DNA from: an uncultured Micrococcales bacterium
GTDB taxonomy: Bacteria; Actinomycetota; Actinomycetes; S36-B12; UBA10799
Assembly (NCBI GenBank): GCA_937952095.1
Contig: CALFYG010000308.1
Span: 1-16,839, forward strand
DNA: 16,839 bases
Reading direction: 5' to 3'
The stretch's first letter is position 1. Each line of letters begins with the position of its first letter. The translations under genes and the position numbers were made by a program. The notes under the pieces were generated by a model. It saw only the letters and a list, made by a program, of their open reading frames with translations. It was not told the DNA's origin and made no database searches. Shown one piece after another: positions 1 to 7,475 of the stretch.

Positions 1-388
1 TGTGCGCGCCGAGCAGTGCACCCTCGCACGCGGCCGCCAGCGTCTGCTGGGAGGAAGCGGGGAGAGCGACGACGACGCTCTTCACAGCGCTGCAGGCCCG
101 CAGTGCCGCACCGGCGGCCTCGCGAACCGCATCGGCATCCGGCTTTAGCGGCATCCCGACGGCGACCACTGAATCGGATGCCAGGCTCGGCGGCGCTGGG
201 ATCCGCCACGTGCCGCCCTTGTCGGCAGTGCAGCCGACGCGGTCGAGATCCCGGATGATCGCTCGTCGCACGCTGGTCGGCAATGCGCCACTGACGATCT
301 TGAGGCCGTCATCCTTCGCCACGCCGACCACCAGGACCTGCGCCCGGGCAGACGTGACATCGCCGTCGGTGATCCGAAGTGTCGTCAC
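1..388 (-). CDS. pepA: Leucyl aminopeptidase, N-terminal part (runs off left edge)
   Basis: Partial gene: only the first ~129 residues lie in the window and the catalytic metallopeptidase half is missing. I read it by translating the minus strand from a GTG at 388-386. An AGGAGG at about 393-399 sits a few bases upstream and supports this start. The protein begins VTTLRITDGDV and contains LVVGVAKDDG, a glycine/alanine-rich VAVGMPL strand and, near the edge, ACEGALLGA. This is the pattern of the N-terminal macro-like domain of M17 leucyl aminopeptidases, cytosolic di-metal enzymes that remove N-terminal residues from peptides. It is divergent from gcvT, and pepA/gcvT proximity is a recurrent actinobacterial arrangement (pepB and gcvT lie close together in Mycobacterium tuberculosis). 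Identity rests on the N-terminal domain alone. Confidence 0.8.
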   Translation of the reverse strand, partial: MTTLRITDGDVTSARAQVLVVGVAKDDGLKIVSGALPTSVRRAIIRDLDRVGCTADKGGTWRIPAPPSLASDSVVAVGMPLKPDADAVREAAGAALRACSAVKSVVVALPASSQQTLAAACEGALLGAH

Positions 389-446
389 TGTTCCTCCTCA
401 TTCCTGCGCCAACCCTATGCCGGGTGCCACCGGATAGCGTGGGGCA
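389..446. promoter_or_regulatory. Divergent pepA/gcvT promoter region; possible leaderless gcvT start
   Basis: This 58-base gap must hold the promoters of both divergent genes. On the plus strand TAGCGT at 435-440 fits the actinobacterial -10 pattern TAnnnT and ends six bases before the gcvT ATG. With no clear Shine-Dalgarno sequence for gcvT, this suggests a leaderless transcript. No good -35 hexamer is visible. On the minus strand TAGGGT (bases 412-417) is a weak -10 candidate for pepA, which does have a strong AGGAGG. The assignment is by pattern only. Confidence 0.35.
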
Positions 447-1493
447 ATGCCCATCGAGAGCCCTCTGCACGCCCTGCACGTCGCCGCCGGCGCCAAGTTC
501 GCGGACTTCGCGGGTTGGTCGATGCCCCTGGAGTACACCGGGGTGGTGTCCGAACACAACGCCGTTCGGGAGGCGGTCGGGGTATTCGACGTCTCCCATC
601 TCGGCACACTGATGGTCCGCGGTCCGCTCGACGTCCTGAACACCGTCCTCACCAACGACTTGGGCCGGCTGGCCGATGGCGAGGCGCAATACACGCTGTG
701 CCTCAATGAGGCCGGCGGTGTGGTCGACGACCTCATCGCGTATCGGATCAGCGACCGGGAGTTCCTGTTGATCCCCAACGCTGCCAACTGCGCCGAGGTG
801 GCAGAACGGCTCGGGCGCAGTGGCCTCAGCGTGTCGGATGTGACCCGGGAGATCGCCATCATCGCCGTCCAGGGACCCGCATCGGATGAGTTGATCTCCG
901 GCCTCGGACTCCCTGAGCTCGAGTACATGTCCTTCGGGACCGCAGAGGTGGCGGGTGCACGATGCACGGTGTGTCGGACCGGCTACACCGGGGAGCGCGG
1001 CGTGGAGATCCTCGCTCCCATCGACGACGCAGCAGCGGTGTGGGAGGCGGTGGTCGCCGCCGGTGCGGTGCCGTGCGGGCTCGGCGCCCGCGACACCCTT
1101 CGCACGGAAATGGGGTATCCCCTGCACGGCCATGAACTGCTCCCCGATGTTCCGGCCCGGTGGTCGTCGGTCAGTTGGGCGGTGTCGACCGACAAGGGGG
1201 AGTTCGTGGGGCGACCCGCCTACACATCGACCGAACCGTTGGAGAAGGTGGTCGGCCTGCGTGTCACCGAACGGGGCATCCCCCGACCCGAGATGGTCGT
1301 CGTCGTCGGGGACCAGGAGGTCGGGGTGACCACCAGTGGCACGTTCTCGCCGACGTTGAAGGTGGGGATCGCTCTGGCCCGTGTTTCGCGGGATGTGTCC
1401 GTGGGTGATGCGGTCCAGATCATGGTCCGGGGTCGTCCGGTCGCCGCCGAGGTGATCAAGCTCCCGTTCGTTCCTGCTCACGTGCGTGGGTAG
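447..1493 (+). CDS. gcvT: Aminomethyltransferase (glycine cleavage system T protein)
   Basis: 348 residues, close to the usual ~360. GcvT takes the aminomethyl group carried by lipoyl-GcvH and transfers the methylene unit to tetrahydrofolate, releasing ammonia, in the cytosol. The N-terminus carries the family's FAGWSMPLEY (21-30) followed by EHNAVREAVGVFDVSHLG. GGVVDDLIAYR (90-100) includes the aspartate that corresponds to the catalytic Asp of characterised GcvT. Later come RTGYTGERGVEI and GLGARDTLRTEMGYPLHGHEL, the folate-binding and substrate-pocket segments. The better-preserved glycine-cleavage motifs favour GcvT over the YgfZ-type iron-sulfur repair paralogue. No other gcv genes are in the window, as in many actinobacteria where gcvT is unlinked. 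The start is the first ATG after a TAnnnT box and aligns with the usual family N-terminus. It converges on the cobT-like gene. Confidence 0.93.
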   Translation: MPIESPLHALHVAAGAKFADFAGWSMPLEYTGVVSEHNAVREAVGVFDVSHLGTLMVRGPLDVLNTVLTNDLGRLADGEAQYTLCLNEAGGVVDDLIAYRISDREFLLIPNAANCAEVAERLGRSGLSVSDVTREIAIIAVQGPASDELISGLGLPELEYMSFGTAEVAGARCTVCRTGYTGERGVEILAPIDDAAAVWEAVVAAGAVPCGLGARDTLRTEMGYPLHGHELLPDVPARWSSVSWAVSTDKGEFVGRPAYTSTEPLEKVVGLRVTERGIPRPEMVVVVGDQEVGVTTSGTFSPTLKVGIALARVSRDVSVGDAVQIMVRGRPVAAEVIKLPFVPAHVRG

Positions 1494-1502
1494 GAACGGG
1501 CA

Positions 1503-1531
1503 TTGGTGATCCGGAGGCTCCGACCCACTAA
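1503..1531. terminator. Candidate bidirectional hairpin between convergent genes
   Basis: The 57-base gap between gcvT and the convergent cobT-like gene holds TTGGTG (1503-1508) pairing with CACTAA (1526-1531), including one G-T pair. An inner CGGA/TCCG stem lies within it. It lies where transcription from both sides should end. There is no U-tract, so intrinsic termination is uncertain. Confidence 0.35.
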
Positions 1532-1550
1532 CGGGTATGCCGAAGTACAC

Positions 1551-2216
1551 CTAGTCGGTGGCAAGTAGGGCAAGCCGCAGCATCGCCAGCCCGGCCAGCG
1601 CTCCAAGGCCCTCCCCAGGCCCGATCCCGTACGTCCCCCAGAACGGGACCTCGGCGCGGTCGAGCAGGAGACGCTGCACAGGTTCGTCGCCGAGTGTCGG
1701 CGCTTGGACGGGTGGCGTGCGTTGCGCCACGCAAGCGGCAGCAGCGGCGGTCACCCCGTCGAGCAGCACCGGGACCTGTGAGTTCTCGAGCACGTCCGCC
1801 AGTTGCACGATGGGCTCCGGGGTTTCGTCGACCTGGCGGTCCCGGATGTCGGTGACCTTGGCCATCCACTCGACGTCGGAGATCCCGCTGCCGTGCCCGA
1901 CGACCTGCTGAGGTTCGGCGTCGAAGTGTCCCACTGCGAACAGAGCAGCCGCTGTCGTCAGTCCCCTGCCCACGGCCCCGACCAGAAGCAGATCGTGGCC
2001 CTCGGGGAGCGGGCCGGATCCGGCCACAACGATCGGAACCCCGAGGGACTCCGCCACCCGTCGCGTGGGCGTGTTCCGATCGAGCCAGGTCGCGCAATGA
2101 TCGGTGGGTAGCGCCGACACAGCCCCGGGGTCGTCGTGCATCGCGAGGACCAGCAACGGGTTGGCCGGGGTGGGGCTCTGTCCGACGTCCCGCCACCAGG
2201 TGACCTGCGAGATCAT
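1551..2216 (-). CDS. Short CobT-like protein (nicotinate-nucleotide:DMB phosphoribosyltransferase family)
   Basis: 221 residues versus ~340-350 for canonical CobT, which makes alpha-ribazole phosphate for the lower ligand of cobalamin. Segments map in order onto CobT. VLAMHDDPGAVSA (23-35) corresponds to the family's VLVFAGDHGV. GAVGRGLTT (80-88) takes the place of GEMGIGNTT. VVGHGSGI is followed by MAKV, VPVLLDGVTAAAAA (148-161) matches VPVLxDGFIxxAAA, and GPGEGLGA (199-206) matches LGEGSGA with the catalytic glutamate kept (E202). About 100 N-terminal residues are absent and the GEMGIGNTT loop is altered, so activity or substrate may differ. The ATG overlaps the P450 stop by 4 bases (ATGA), indicating translational coupling. 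A cobT near gcvT and pepA matches mycobacterial gene order, which supports the family call. Function remains open. Confidence 0.7.
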   Translation of the reverse strand: MISQVTWWRDVGQSPTPANPLLVLAMHDDPGAVSALPTDHCATWLDRNTPTRRVAESLGVPIVVAGSGPLPEGHDLLLVGAVGRGLTTAAALFAVGHFDAEPQQVVGHGSGISDVEWMAKVTDIRDRQVDETPEPIVQLADVLENSQVPVLLDGVTAAAAACVAQRTPPVQAPTLGDEPVQRLLLDRAEVPFWGTYGIGPGEGLGALAGLAMLRLALLATD

Positions 2217-3646
2217 GCGCGCGCCGTCACGGTGGTGGGCATCGCCACGGCTGGACGCAGGGTGATCGCGGACATCATGGGCGGGTCGGCGGGCGCGTCC
2301 ACATCCAGGCGCCAGTTCCGTGCCAGCGTCGCCAGCACGATGACCGCCTCAGTCCAGGCGAAGTGCTCCCCGATGCAGCGACGGGTGCCGAAGCCGAACG
2401 GGAACCAGACACCACGAGGGACACCCGGCGCCTTCTCGTCGAACCGTCCGGACGGGGTCAGCCACCGACCCGGTCGGAACTGCTCGGCGTGAGGCCAGTA
2501 CCGGGGGTCACGGTGCATCGCGAACTGGGAGGCGAGCACGACACTGCCACGCGGCAGGTCCCACCCGGAGATCCGCAGGTCACGGTCGAGCCACCGGCCA
2601 AGGATCCATGCCGGCGGATGCAGGCGCATCGCTTCGGCGACCACGGCATAGGTTCGCGGCATCGACCCGAGATCCGCAGCGGTCAATGCGCGATCCGGAA
2701 GGGTGTCCAACTCCTCGTCCAGCCAATCCCGCGCGGCCGGGTTGTGCGACAACAGGTTCCACGCCCAGGTCAAGGCCAGAGCGGTGGTCTCGTGGCCCGC
2801 CAGCACGAGGGTCATGGCTTCGTCACGGACCTCGTCGGGTGTGAAAGCCGGTTGGCCGGTGTCGTCCACCGCGGCGAGCATGAGAGTGAGGACGTCGTTG
2901 CCCTCCATCCCGGCCAGCAGGCTGCGCCGGCGCGACGCGATCATCTCGTCGGCGATCGTGTCGAGGTCCTCGATCGCAGCGATCTCACGTCGGCGCTGTC
3001 GGGTCGGGATCCGCGAGAGAGGTGAGGCCCACGGTCCCACCCCGCGGGCGAAGCCGGCGAGCACCGTGTCCAGCGCGGTCGCCACCTCGCTGGCTTCCCC
3101 TCGCAGGTCGAGGCCGAAGATGGTGCGGCCGATCACATCGAGGGTGAGTTCCGACATCGCTTCGGACAGTTCGATGCGCTGACCGTCACGCCAGGCGGCG
3201 TCGGTCGCCTGCGCGGCCGCGACCATGTCGGTGACGTACCCGTCGATCCGCTTGGCGTGGAAGAGCGGCTGGATCGCACGACGGTGGCGCATGTGGGTCG
3301 GGCCGTCTGCGGTGAGCAGTCCGTCGCCGAGCAGTGGCCGGGTCATCTGCAATGCGAGGCTCTTGCGCGTGTACCTGCCGTTGGTGACGAACACATCCCA
3401 GATGGCTTCCGGGGAGAACAGGATGTTCAGGTGCTCGCCGGCCATCGGCACATGCACGATCGGCTGATGGCGGGCGCGCAGCCTGCTGAAGAACTCGTGT
3501 GGAGCAGCCTGTCCGGCGATCATGCTCACCACCGCCCGCACGCCGTTCGGGCCCGGTGGTCTGGCGACCGCCGGTTGCTGGACACGCATCGACCCCACGA
3601 TGTCGCGGGCGATCCGCGTACGCTGCACCACCGAACTATCGGCCAT
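2213..3646 (-). CDS. Cytochrome P450
   Basis: 477 residues. A heme-thiolate monooxygenase that needs external redox partners; none is encoded here. Visible hallmarks are AGHETT (283-288) of the I helix for oxygen activation, ExxR as EAMR (338-341) of the K helix, FRPGRW (390-395), and the heme loop FGFGTRRCIG (418-427) with cysteine ligand C424. No signal peptide or membrane anchor is seen, so it is probably cytosolic. The reading frame stays open far upstream, but that extension lies opposite the hydrolase gene. The ATG at 3646 (MADSSVVQ) gives a normal length, although its ribosome site (GAGG, ~12 bases upstream) is weak. It overlaps the CobT-like gene by 4 bases and is divergent from the hydrolase. 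Its substrate cannot be deduced. Confidence 0.92.
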   Translation of the reverse strand: MADSSVVQRTRIARDIVGSMRVQQPAVARPPGPNGVRAVVSMIAGQAAPHEFFSRLRARHQPIVHVPMAGEHLNILFSPEAIWDVFVTNGRYTRKSLALQMTRPLLGDGLLTADGPTHMRHRRAIQPLFHAKRIDGYVTDMVAAAQATDAAWRDGQRIELSEAMSELTLDVIGRTIFGLDLRGEASEVATALDTVLAGFARGVGPWASPLSRIPTRQRRREIAAIEDLDTIADEMIASRRRSLLAGMEGNDVLTLMLAAVDDTGQPAFTPDEVRDEAMTLVLAGHETTALALTWAWNLLSHNPAARDWLDEELDTLPDRALTAADLGSMPRTYAVVAEAMRLHPPAWILGRWLDRDLRISGWDLPRGSVVLASQFAMHRDPRYWPHAEQFRPGRWLTPSGRFDEKAPGVPRGVWFPFGFGTRRCIGEHFAWTEAVIVLATLARNWRLDVDAPADPPMMSAITLRPAVAMPTTVTARA

Positions 3647-3701
3647 GTATGTAGTGTGCCTCGCAGGTACAGAACCGGGTCCAGGCAGGAGGTGCGTGAG
3701 G

Positions 3702-4511
3702 ATGAGCGATTGGCGCGATGCCCACCTCCCGGATCTGCACTGGGCCCCGCGCGGGCTGTCGGGCCGGCTGAAGGCCTTACCGGGTTGGGTGGCCAGAGCT
3801 GCGTCCGAGAGCCGCTTCGCAGGTGAAGTGTTCGACTTCGAGAAGGCCCTCCCGCACGGTGGCGATGGGCCGAGCACCCGGATCGATCGCCAGGTCCTCG
3901 TGGTCCCCGGCTTCGGATTCGGCGATGCCGCCACCCTGCCCATGCAGATCGCCCTCAGGCGCGCCGGCTTCCGCGTCGTCCGCTCCCACATCCTGGCCAA
4001 CATCCGCTGCTCGGACCGTGCTGTGGATCGCCTGGCCGAGGTCGCTCAGCGTGCCGTCGCCGCAGACCACGGGCAGCGCCTGATGGTGGTGGGACACAGC
4101 CGCGGCGGGATGCTCGCTCGAGGGCTCGGTGCGCGCCACCCGGAGCTCGTCAGCACGGTCGTCAGTCTTGGGGCACCGCTGAACGATGAGTTCGCGTTCT
4201 ACGAGATCCCGCAGCCGATGGTGGGTGTGCTCAAGGTCGTCCACCAACGCGACCCGGAGCTGCGGGCGCGGCAATGCGTCACGCGGGAGTGCACCTGCCC
4301 CTACATGCAGGCGGTGCACAAGCCGTTCCCGGACGATGTGGAGCTCATCAGCTTCTACACGACCTCCGACGGCATCGTCGACTGGCGGGCCTGCGTCGTG
4401 CCGGGCGCAGAGAACGTCGAAGTCAGCGGGTCGCACCTCGGTATGGGGCTGAAACCCGACACGGTCGGCCTCGTCGTGCGTCGTCTCATCGACTCGGCAG
4501 CGGTCTTCTGA
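3702..4511 (+). CDS. Alpha/beta hydrolase (lipase/esterase-like)
   Basis: 269 residues from the ATG at 3702, chosen because AGGAGG at 3687-3692 sits nine bases upstream; the frame is open further upstream, but opposite the P450. QVLVVPGFGFGD (64-75) is the strand and oxyanion-loop region. GHSRGG (131-136) is the nucleophile elbow with Ser133. An acidic member is likely at D223 or D227 in TSDGIVDW, and the histidine at H245 in GSHLGM. The DGIVDW / GSHxGM arrangement resembles lipases of the PGAP1 or class-2 lipase type rather than small esterases. Three clustered cysteines (192, 197, 199) could form a metal or disulfide site. There is no signal peptide or membrane segment. It is divergent from the P450 and its stop abuts the stop of convergent kup with no spacer. 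Substrate unknown. Confidence 0.82.
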   Translation: MSDWRDAHLPDLHWAPRGLSGRLKALPGWVARAASESRFAGEVFDFEKALPHGGDGPSTRIDRQVLVVPGFGFGDAATLPMQIALRRAGFRVVRSHILANIRCSDRAVDRLAEVAQRAVAADHGQRLMVVGHSRGGMLARGLGARHPELVSTVVSLGAPLNDEFAFYEIPQPMVGVLKVVHQRDPELRARQCVTRECTCPYMQAVHKPFPDDVELISFYTTSDGIVDWRACVVPGAENVEVSGSHLGMGLKPDTVGLVVRRLIDSAAVF

Positions 4512-6365
4512 TCAGATCCGCACGACGTCGGTGAACTCGATGATTCGTCCCGACTCCAGCCGGAAGTAGGCCACGGGATCCACGGCGTTGCGCAGCATGA
4601 AGGCGAAGAGATGCTTGCGCCACAGCATCATTCCCTCCCGACCACGAGGAACGACGCGCGTTGTGTAGACCACGAGGATGGTGTTGTCGTCGACCGGCAA
4701 TCCGGCTTGCGTGAGGAGGTGCAGAACCGTCGGGATGTCGGCTCGCTGCATGAACCCGAGGCGAAGTCGTGCGCGGTCGAATCCGGGAGCGATGTGGTCC
4801 ACCGTCAGCTGTTCCGTCTCGTCGACGTAGGGGACCGTTGACGCGCTGAGCACGGCAAGGTGGATCGAATCGCGGTGGATGGTGCCGCCGAGTTTCAGGT
4901 ACTCGAGCATCGCCAGCGGCGGGCGAACGTCGGCGGTCAGGTACACGGCGCTCCCGGGCATCGGTTCGGCGCGTGCGTGCGCCAGCAATGTGGCCAACTG
5001 CTCATCGCTGTCGCCGATCTCGGCCCGCCTCCGATGCAGCAGTGCACGTCCCCTCGACCACGTCATCAGCAGGATGTACAGCAGTGCCGCGATCGCCAAT
5101 GGGAACCAGCCCCCATGCACGAGCTTCGTGAGGTTCGCCGTGAAGAACGACAGGTCGATGAACAGGAACAGAGCGGTGAGCGGCACCAGGATCACAGGCG
5201 CGACATGCCATTTGTGGTGCGCGACGACGGAGATCAGCAGCGTCGTGATCACGAAGGTTCCCGACACGGCCAGACCGTAGGCGGAGGCGAGACGCTCGGA
5301 GTCCCGGAAACCGATCACGAGCAGGACGACCGCCACCAACAACAGCCAGTTGACCAGCGGCACGTAGATCTGTCCCCGAGCGGACGGCGACGTGTGCTTG
5401 ATGAGCATCCGCGGCAGGTACCGCAGGTGGACTGCCTGTTCGGTCAGTGAGAATGCACCGGAGATGACGGCCTGGGAGGCGATGACTGTGGCCAGCGTCG
5501 CCAGAATCACGAGCGGCAACTGCAGGCTCTGCGGCGCGAGGAGGTAGAAGGGGTTCTCGATCGCTGCCGGTTCGCGCATGACGAGGGCGCCCTGCCCCAG
5601 GTAGTTCAGATACAGCGCGATGGACACCAGCGCGAACCATGCCAGGCGGATCGGCTGCCGTCCGAAGTGCCCCATGTCTGCGAACAGAGCTTCTGCACCC
5701 GTGACACACAGGATCACCGAACCGAGCGCGAGGAACGCGATCAGTGGTTCGTGAAGCGCCCAACTGACCGCATAGGTGGGCGAGAGGACGCGCAGGATGC
5801 TCGGGGTCTGCACAACGCTGACCAGACCCATGGCGCCGATGACCACGAACCAGAGGAACATCACCGGGCCGAAGGCCACCCCGACCCGGTGGGTGCCGAA
5901 CCGTTGTGCCAGGAAAAGCGCGACCAATACAACCAGTGCGATCGGAACCACCGCCGAGGCCAACTCCGGAGCCACCAGTTCCAGGCCCTCGACGGCACTG
6001 AGCACGGAGATCGCCGGCGTGATGATGCTGTCCCCGTAGAAGAGCGCCGCGCCGAACACGCCAAGTGCGAGCAGCAGTCCAAGGTGCCGAACCGGCAGTG
6101 ACCTGGTCAACGCGGTGAGGGCCATGATGCCGCCCTCGCCGTCGTTGTCGGCGCGCATCACGATGAGGACGTACTTGACGCTGACGATGAGGGTGATGGT
6201 CCAGAAGATCAGCGACAGGGCGCCGAAGAGTCGCAGGTCGTCCACGGCGATGTCGTGGGGTGCCGCGAAGACGGTCTGGAAGGCGTAGAGCGGGCTGGTC
6301 CCGATGTCGCCGAAGACGACTCCGAGTGCAGCCAGTGCCAGGCCCCCACGCCGGCTCGCGCTCAT
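4512..6365 (-). CDS. kup: Low-affinity potassium uptake transporter Kup
   Basis: 617 residues, normal for the KUP/HAK/KT family of K+/H+ symporters in the cytoplasmic membrane. The N-terminus has the diagnostic GVVFGDIGTSPLYAFQTVF (14-32), then GEGGIMAL and YGDSIITPAISVLSAVEGLE, both family signatures in the ion pathway. About twelve hydrophobic segments fill the first ~440 residues. A soluble C-terminal domain of ~175 residues follows, as in other Kup proteins. The start is the ATG at 6365. There is no convincing Shine-Dalgarno sequence, but TAGCCT on the minus strand (6374-6379) lies eight bases upstream, so a leaderless or near-leaderless transcript is possible. Upstream lies the 19-bp tandem repeat array. 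Its stop directly abuts that of the convergent hydrolase gene. Confidence 0.95.
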   Translation of the reverse strand: MSASRRGGLALAALGVVFGDIGTSPLYAFQTVFAAPHDIAVDDLRLFGALSLIFWTITLIVSVKYVLIVMRADNDGEGGIMALTALTRSLPVRHLGLLLALGVFGAALFYGDSIITPAISVLSAVEGLELVAPELASAVVPIALVVLVALFLAQRFGTHRVGVAFGPVMFLWFVVIGAMGLVSVVQTPSILRVLSPTYAVSWALHEPLIAFLALGSVILCVTGAEALFADMGHFGRQPIRLAWFALVSIALYLNYLGQGALVMREPAAIENPFYLLAPQSLQLPLVILATLATVIASQAVISGAFSLTEQAVHLRYLPRMLIKHTSPSARGQIYVPLVNWLLLVAVVLLVIGFRDSERLASAYGLAVSGTFVITTLLISVVAHHKWHVAPVILVPLTALFLFIDLSFFTANLTKLVHGGWFPLAIAALLYILLMTWSRGRALLHRRRAEIGDSDEQLATLLAHARAEPMPGSAVYLTADVRPPLAMLEYLKLGGTIHRDSIHLAVLSASTVPYVDETEQLTVDHIAPGFDRARLRLGFMQRADIPTVLHLLTQAGLPVDDNTILVVYTTRVVPRGREGMMLWRKHLFAFMLRNAVDPVAYFRLESGRIIEFTDVVRI

Positions 6366-6420
6366 GGTGACTCAGGCTAGCGGGGCGGGCGGGCCTGCCG
6401 CAGGGGGAAGCGGCGGGCAG

Positions 6421-6560
6421 CGGTGAGTCCAGGTTCAGCGGTGAGTCCGAGGTTCAGCCGTGAGTCCGAGGTTCAGCCGCTAGTCCGAGGCTCAGCGGTG
6501 AGTACGAGGTTCAGCCGTTAGTCCGAGGTTCAGCCGTTAGTCCGAGGTTCAGCGGTTAGT
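6421..6560. repeat. Tandem array of a 19-bp unit, ~7.4 copies
   Basis: Consensus on the plus strand is about CCGTTAGTCCGAGGTTCAG. Copies start at 6421 (18 bp, one base short), 6439, 6458, 6477, 6496, 6515 and 6534, with a degenerate eighth start at 6553. Units at 6515 and 6534 are identical; the others differ at 1-4 positions, mostly at the GTTAG/GTGAG/CTAG part. There are no spacers, so it is not CRISPR, and the period is not a multiple of three. The array lies 56-195 bases upstream of the kup start and downstream of the ECF operon. Unit-by-unit variation suggests slippage expansion followed by drift. Confidence 0.92.
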
Positions 6561-6608
6561 CGAAAACGGCCGCAAACCTCTAACGGGAGTGCAGAAGGTC
6601 TAACCGCT
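6551..6608. terminator. Inverted repeat AGCGGTTAG / CTAACCGCT after the ECF operon
   Basis: A perfect 9-bp inverted repeat (6551-6559 and 6600-6608) separated by 40 bases lies about 50 bases downstream of the S-component stop on the minus strand. It overlaps the last copy of the 19-bp array. It could fold in the operon's 3' end, but the loop is long and there is no U-tract, so its role as a terminator is tentative. Confidence 0.3.
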
Positions 6609-6656
6609 GTGCGTGAGCGCGGCCTCCCACGCACTCCGCGGTGCGGCAGCAGGACC

Positions 6657-7475
6657 TCAGCGCACCGGCTCATCCACGGCGGTCTCGAACCGGACGGGCA
6701 CGTCGAAGGCGGCCCGGCGCGTGGCGCGGCGCACCGCCCGCAGCAGCACTGGTCCGGCCAGCAGCGTCAGCACCGCCGTCAGGACGGCGCGGGGGATGTC
6801 CCATCCGAGCGAGGTCGCGACGTTGAAGGCGAACCAGCGCGCGAGGTTCTCGGACAGGGGTGCGCCAGGCACGAAGGACAGCTCACTGCCATCGCCGAGG
6901 GCCCATGGCCAGAAGGACAGGTTCATGAGGAACCCATAGGCGAGCGAGGCGACGGCGCCGTAGGCCATCAGCATCGCGATCTCGGCCTTCCCGCGGATCT
7001 GCGGCAGCAGCCCCGCGCCCATCGCGAACCATCCGGCGGCCACCATCTGGAACGGCAGCCACGGGCCCACCCCGGCGGTGAGCAGTGCCGAGGTGAACAT
7101 CGACAGACTCCCCAGGGCGAAGCCGAACGCCGGTCCCAGGGCGCGGCCACCGAGCAGAAGGATGACGAACATCGGCTCGAGTCCGGCCACACCGGCACCG
7201 AGGGGGCGCACGGCGGTGGCAACGGCTGCCAGCACGGCGAGCATGGCCACCCCCTTGGCATCCAGACCGTCGTCGCTGATCTCGGCCAGGAGGACCCCGA
7301 CCACCAACGGCAGCAGGATCGCGAAGAACCACGGCGCGTCGGTGGCGTGGTCCGCAGCCACGCTCTGCGGCGACACGAAGAAGGGCCAGAAGAACGCGAT
7401 GACTCCCACCAGGCTGACAGCCGATAGCGCTGCGACCGTTCGACGGTGCAGCGGGACGACGTGCAACTGGCTCAC
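6657..7475 (-). CDS. ECF transporter substrate-binding membrane protein (S component)
   Basis: 272 residues with about six hydrophobic segments and a cytosolic, basic/acidic C-terminal tail. S components bind the vitamin at the outer face and hand it to the EcfT-ATPase module. The GTG start at 7475 overlaps the ATPase stop by 4 bases (GTGA), and AGGAGG ten bases upstream supports it; the frame's long upstream extension is just antisense to the ATPase. Features include LEPMFVILLLGGRALGPAFGFALG and a following GVGPWLPFQMVAAGW, the small-residue-rich helix pattern common in ECF S proteins. It closes a five-gene operon behind a cobalamin riboswitch, so cobalamin or a corrinoid precursor is the likely cargo. 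Predicted actinobacterial B12 ECF systems of the CbrTUV type are the nearest known idea. The substrate cannot be read from sequence alone. Confidence 0.85.
   Translation of the reverse strand: MSQLHVVPLHRRTVAALSAVSLVGVIAFFWPFFVSPQSVAADHATDAPWFFAILLPLVVGVLLAEISDDGLDAKGVAMLAVLAAVATAVRPLGAGVAGLEPMFVILLLGGRALGPAFGFALGSLSMFTSALLTAGVGPWLPFQMVAAGWFAMGAGLLPQIRGKAEIAMLMAYGAVASLAYGFLMNLSFWPWALGDGSELSFVPGAPLSENLARWFAFNVATSLGWDIPRAVLTAVLTLLAGPVLLRAVRRATRRAAFDVPVRFETAVDEPVR

Noticed and set aside
1526..1534. Stray copy of the kup-upstream repeat (CACTAACGG)
   Set aside because: Only eight or nine bases match the 19-bp unit, which is too short to distinguish from chance.
309..1550. Long minus-strand open frame across gcvT
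   Set aside because: It is the antisense shadow of a clear gcvT, is rich in Arg/His/Pro, and matches no family.
3647..4003. Extended N-terminus of the P450 frame
   Set aside because: It overlaps the plus-strand hydrolase and has no P450 features; the ATG at 3646 gives a normal length.
6421..6560. Short CRISPR array
   Set aside because: Repeats are head-to-tail with no unique spacers and no cas genes nearby.
6366..6656. c-di-AMP riboswitch upstream of kup
   Set aside because: Such riboswitches can control potassium transporters, but the leader here holds only the tandem repeats and no matching conserved core could be seen.
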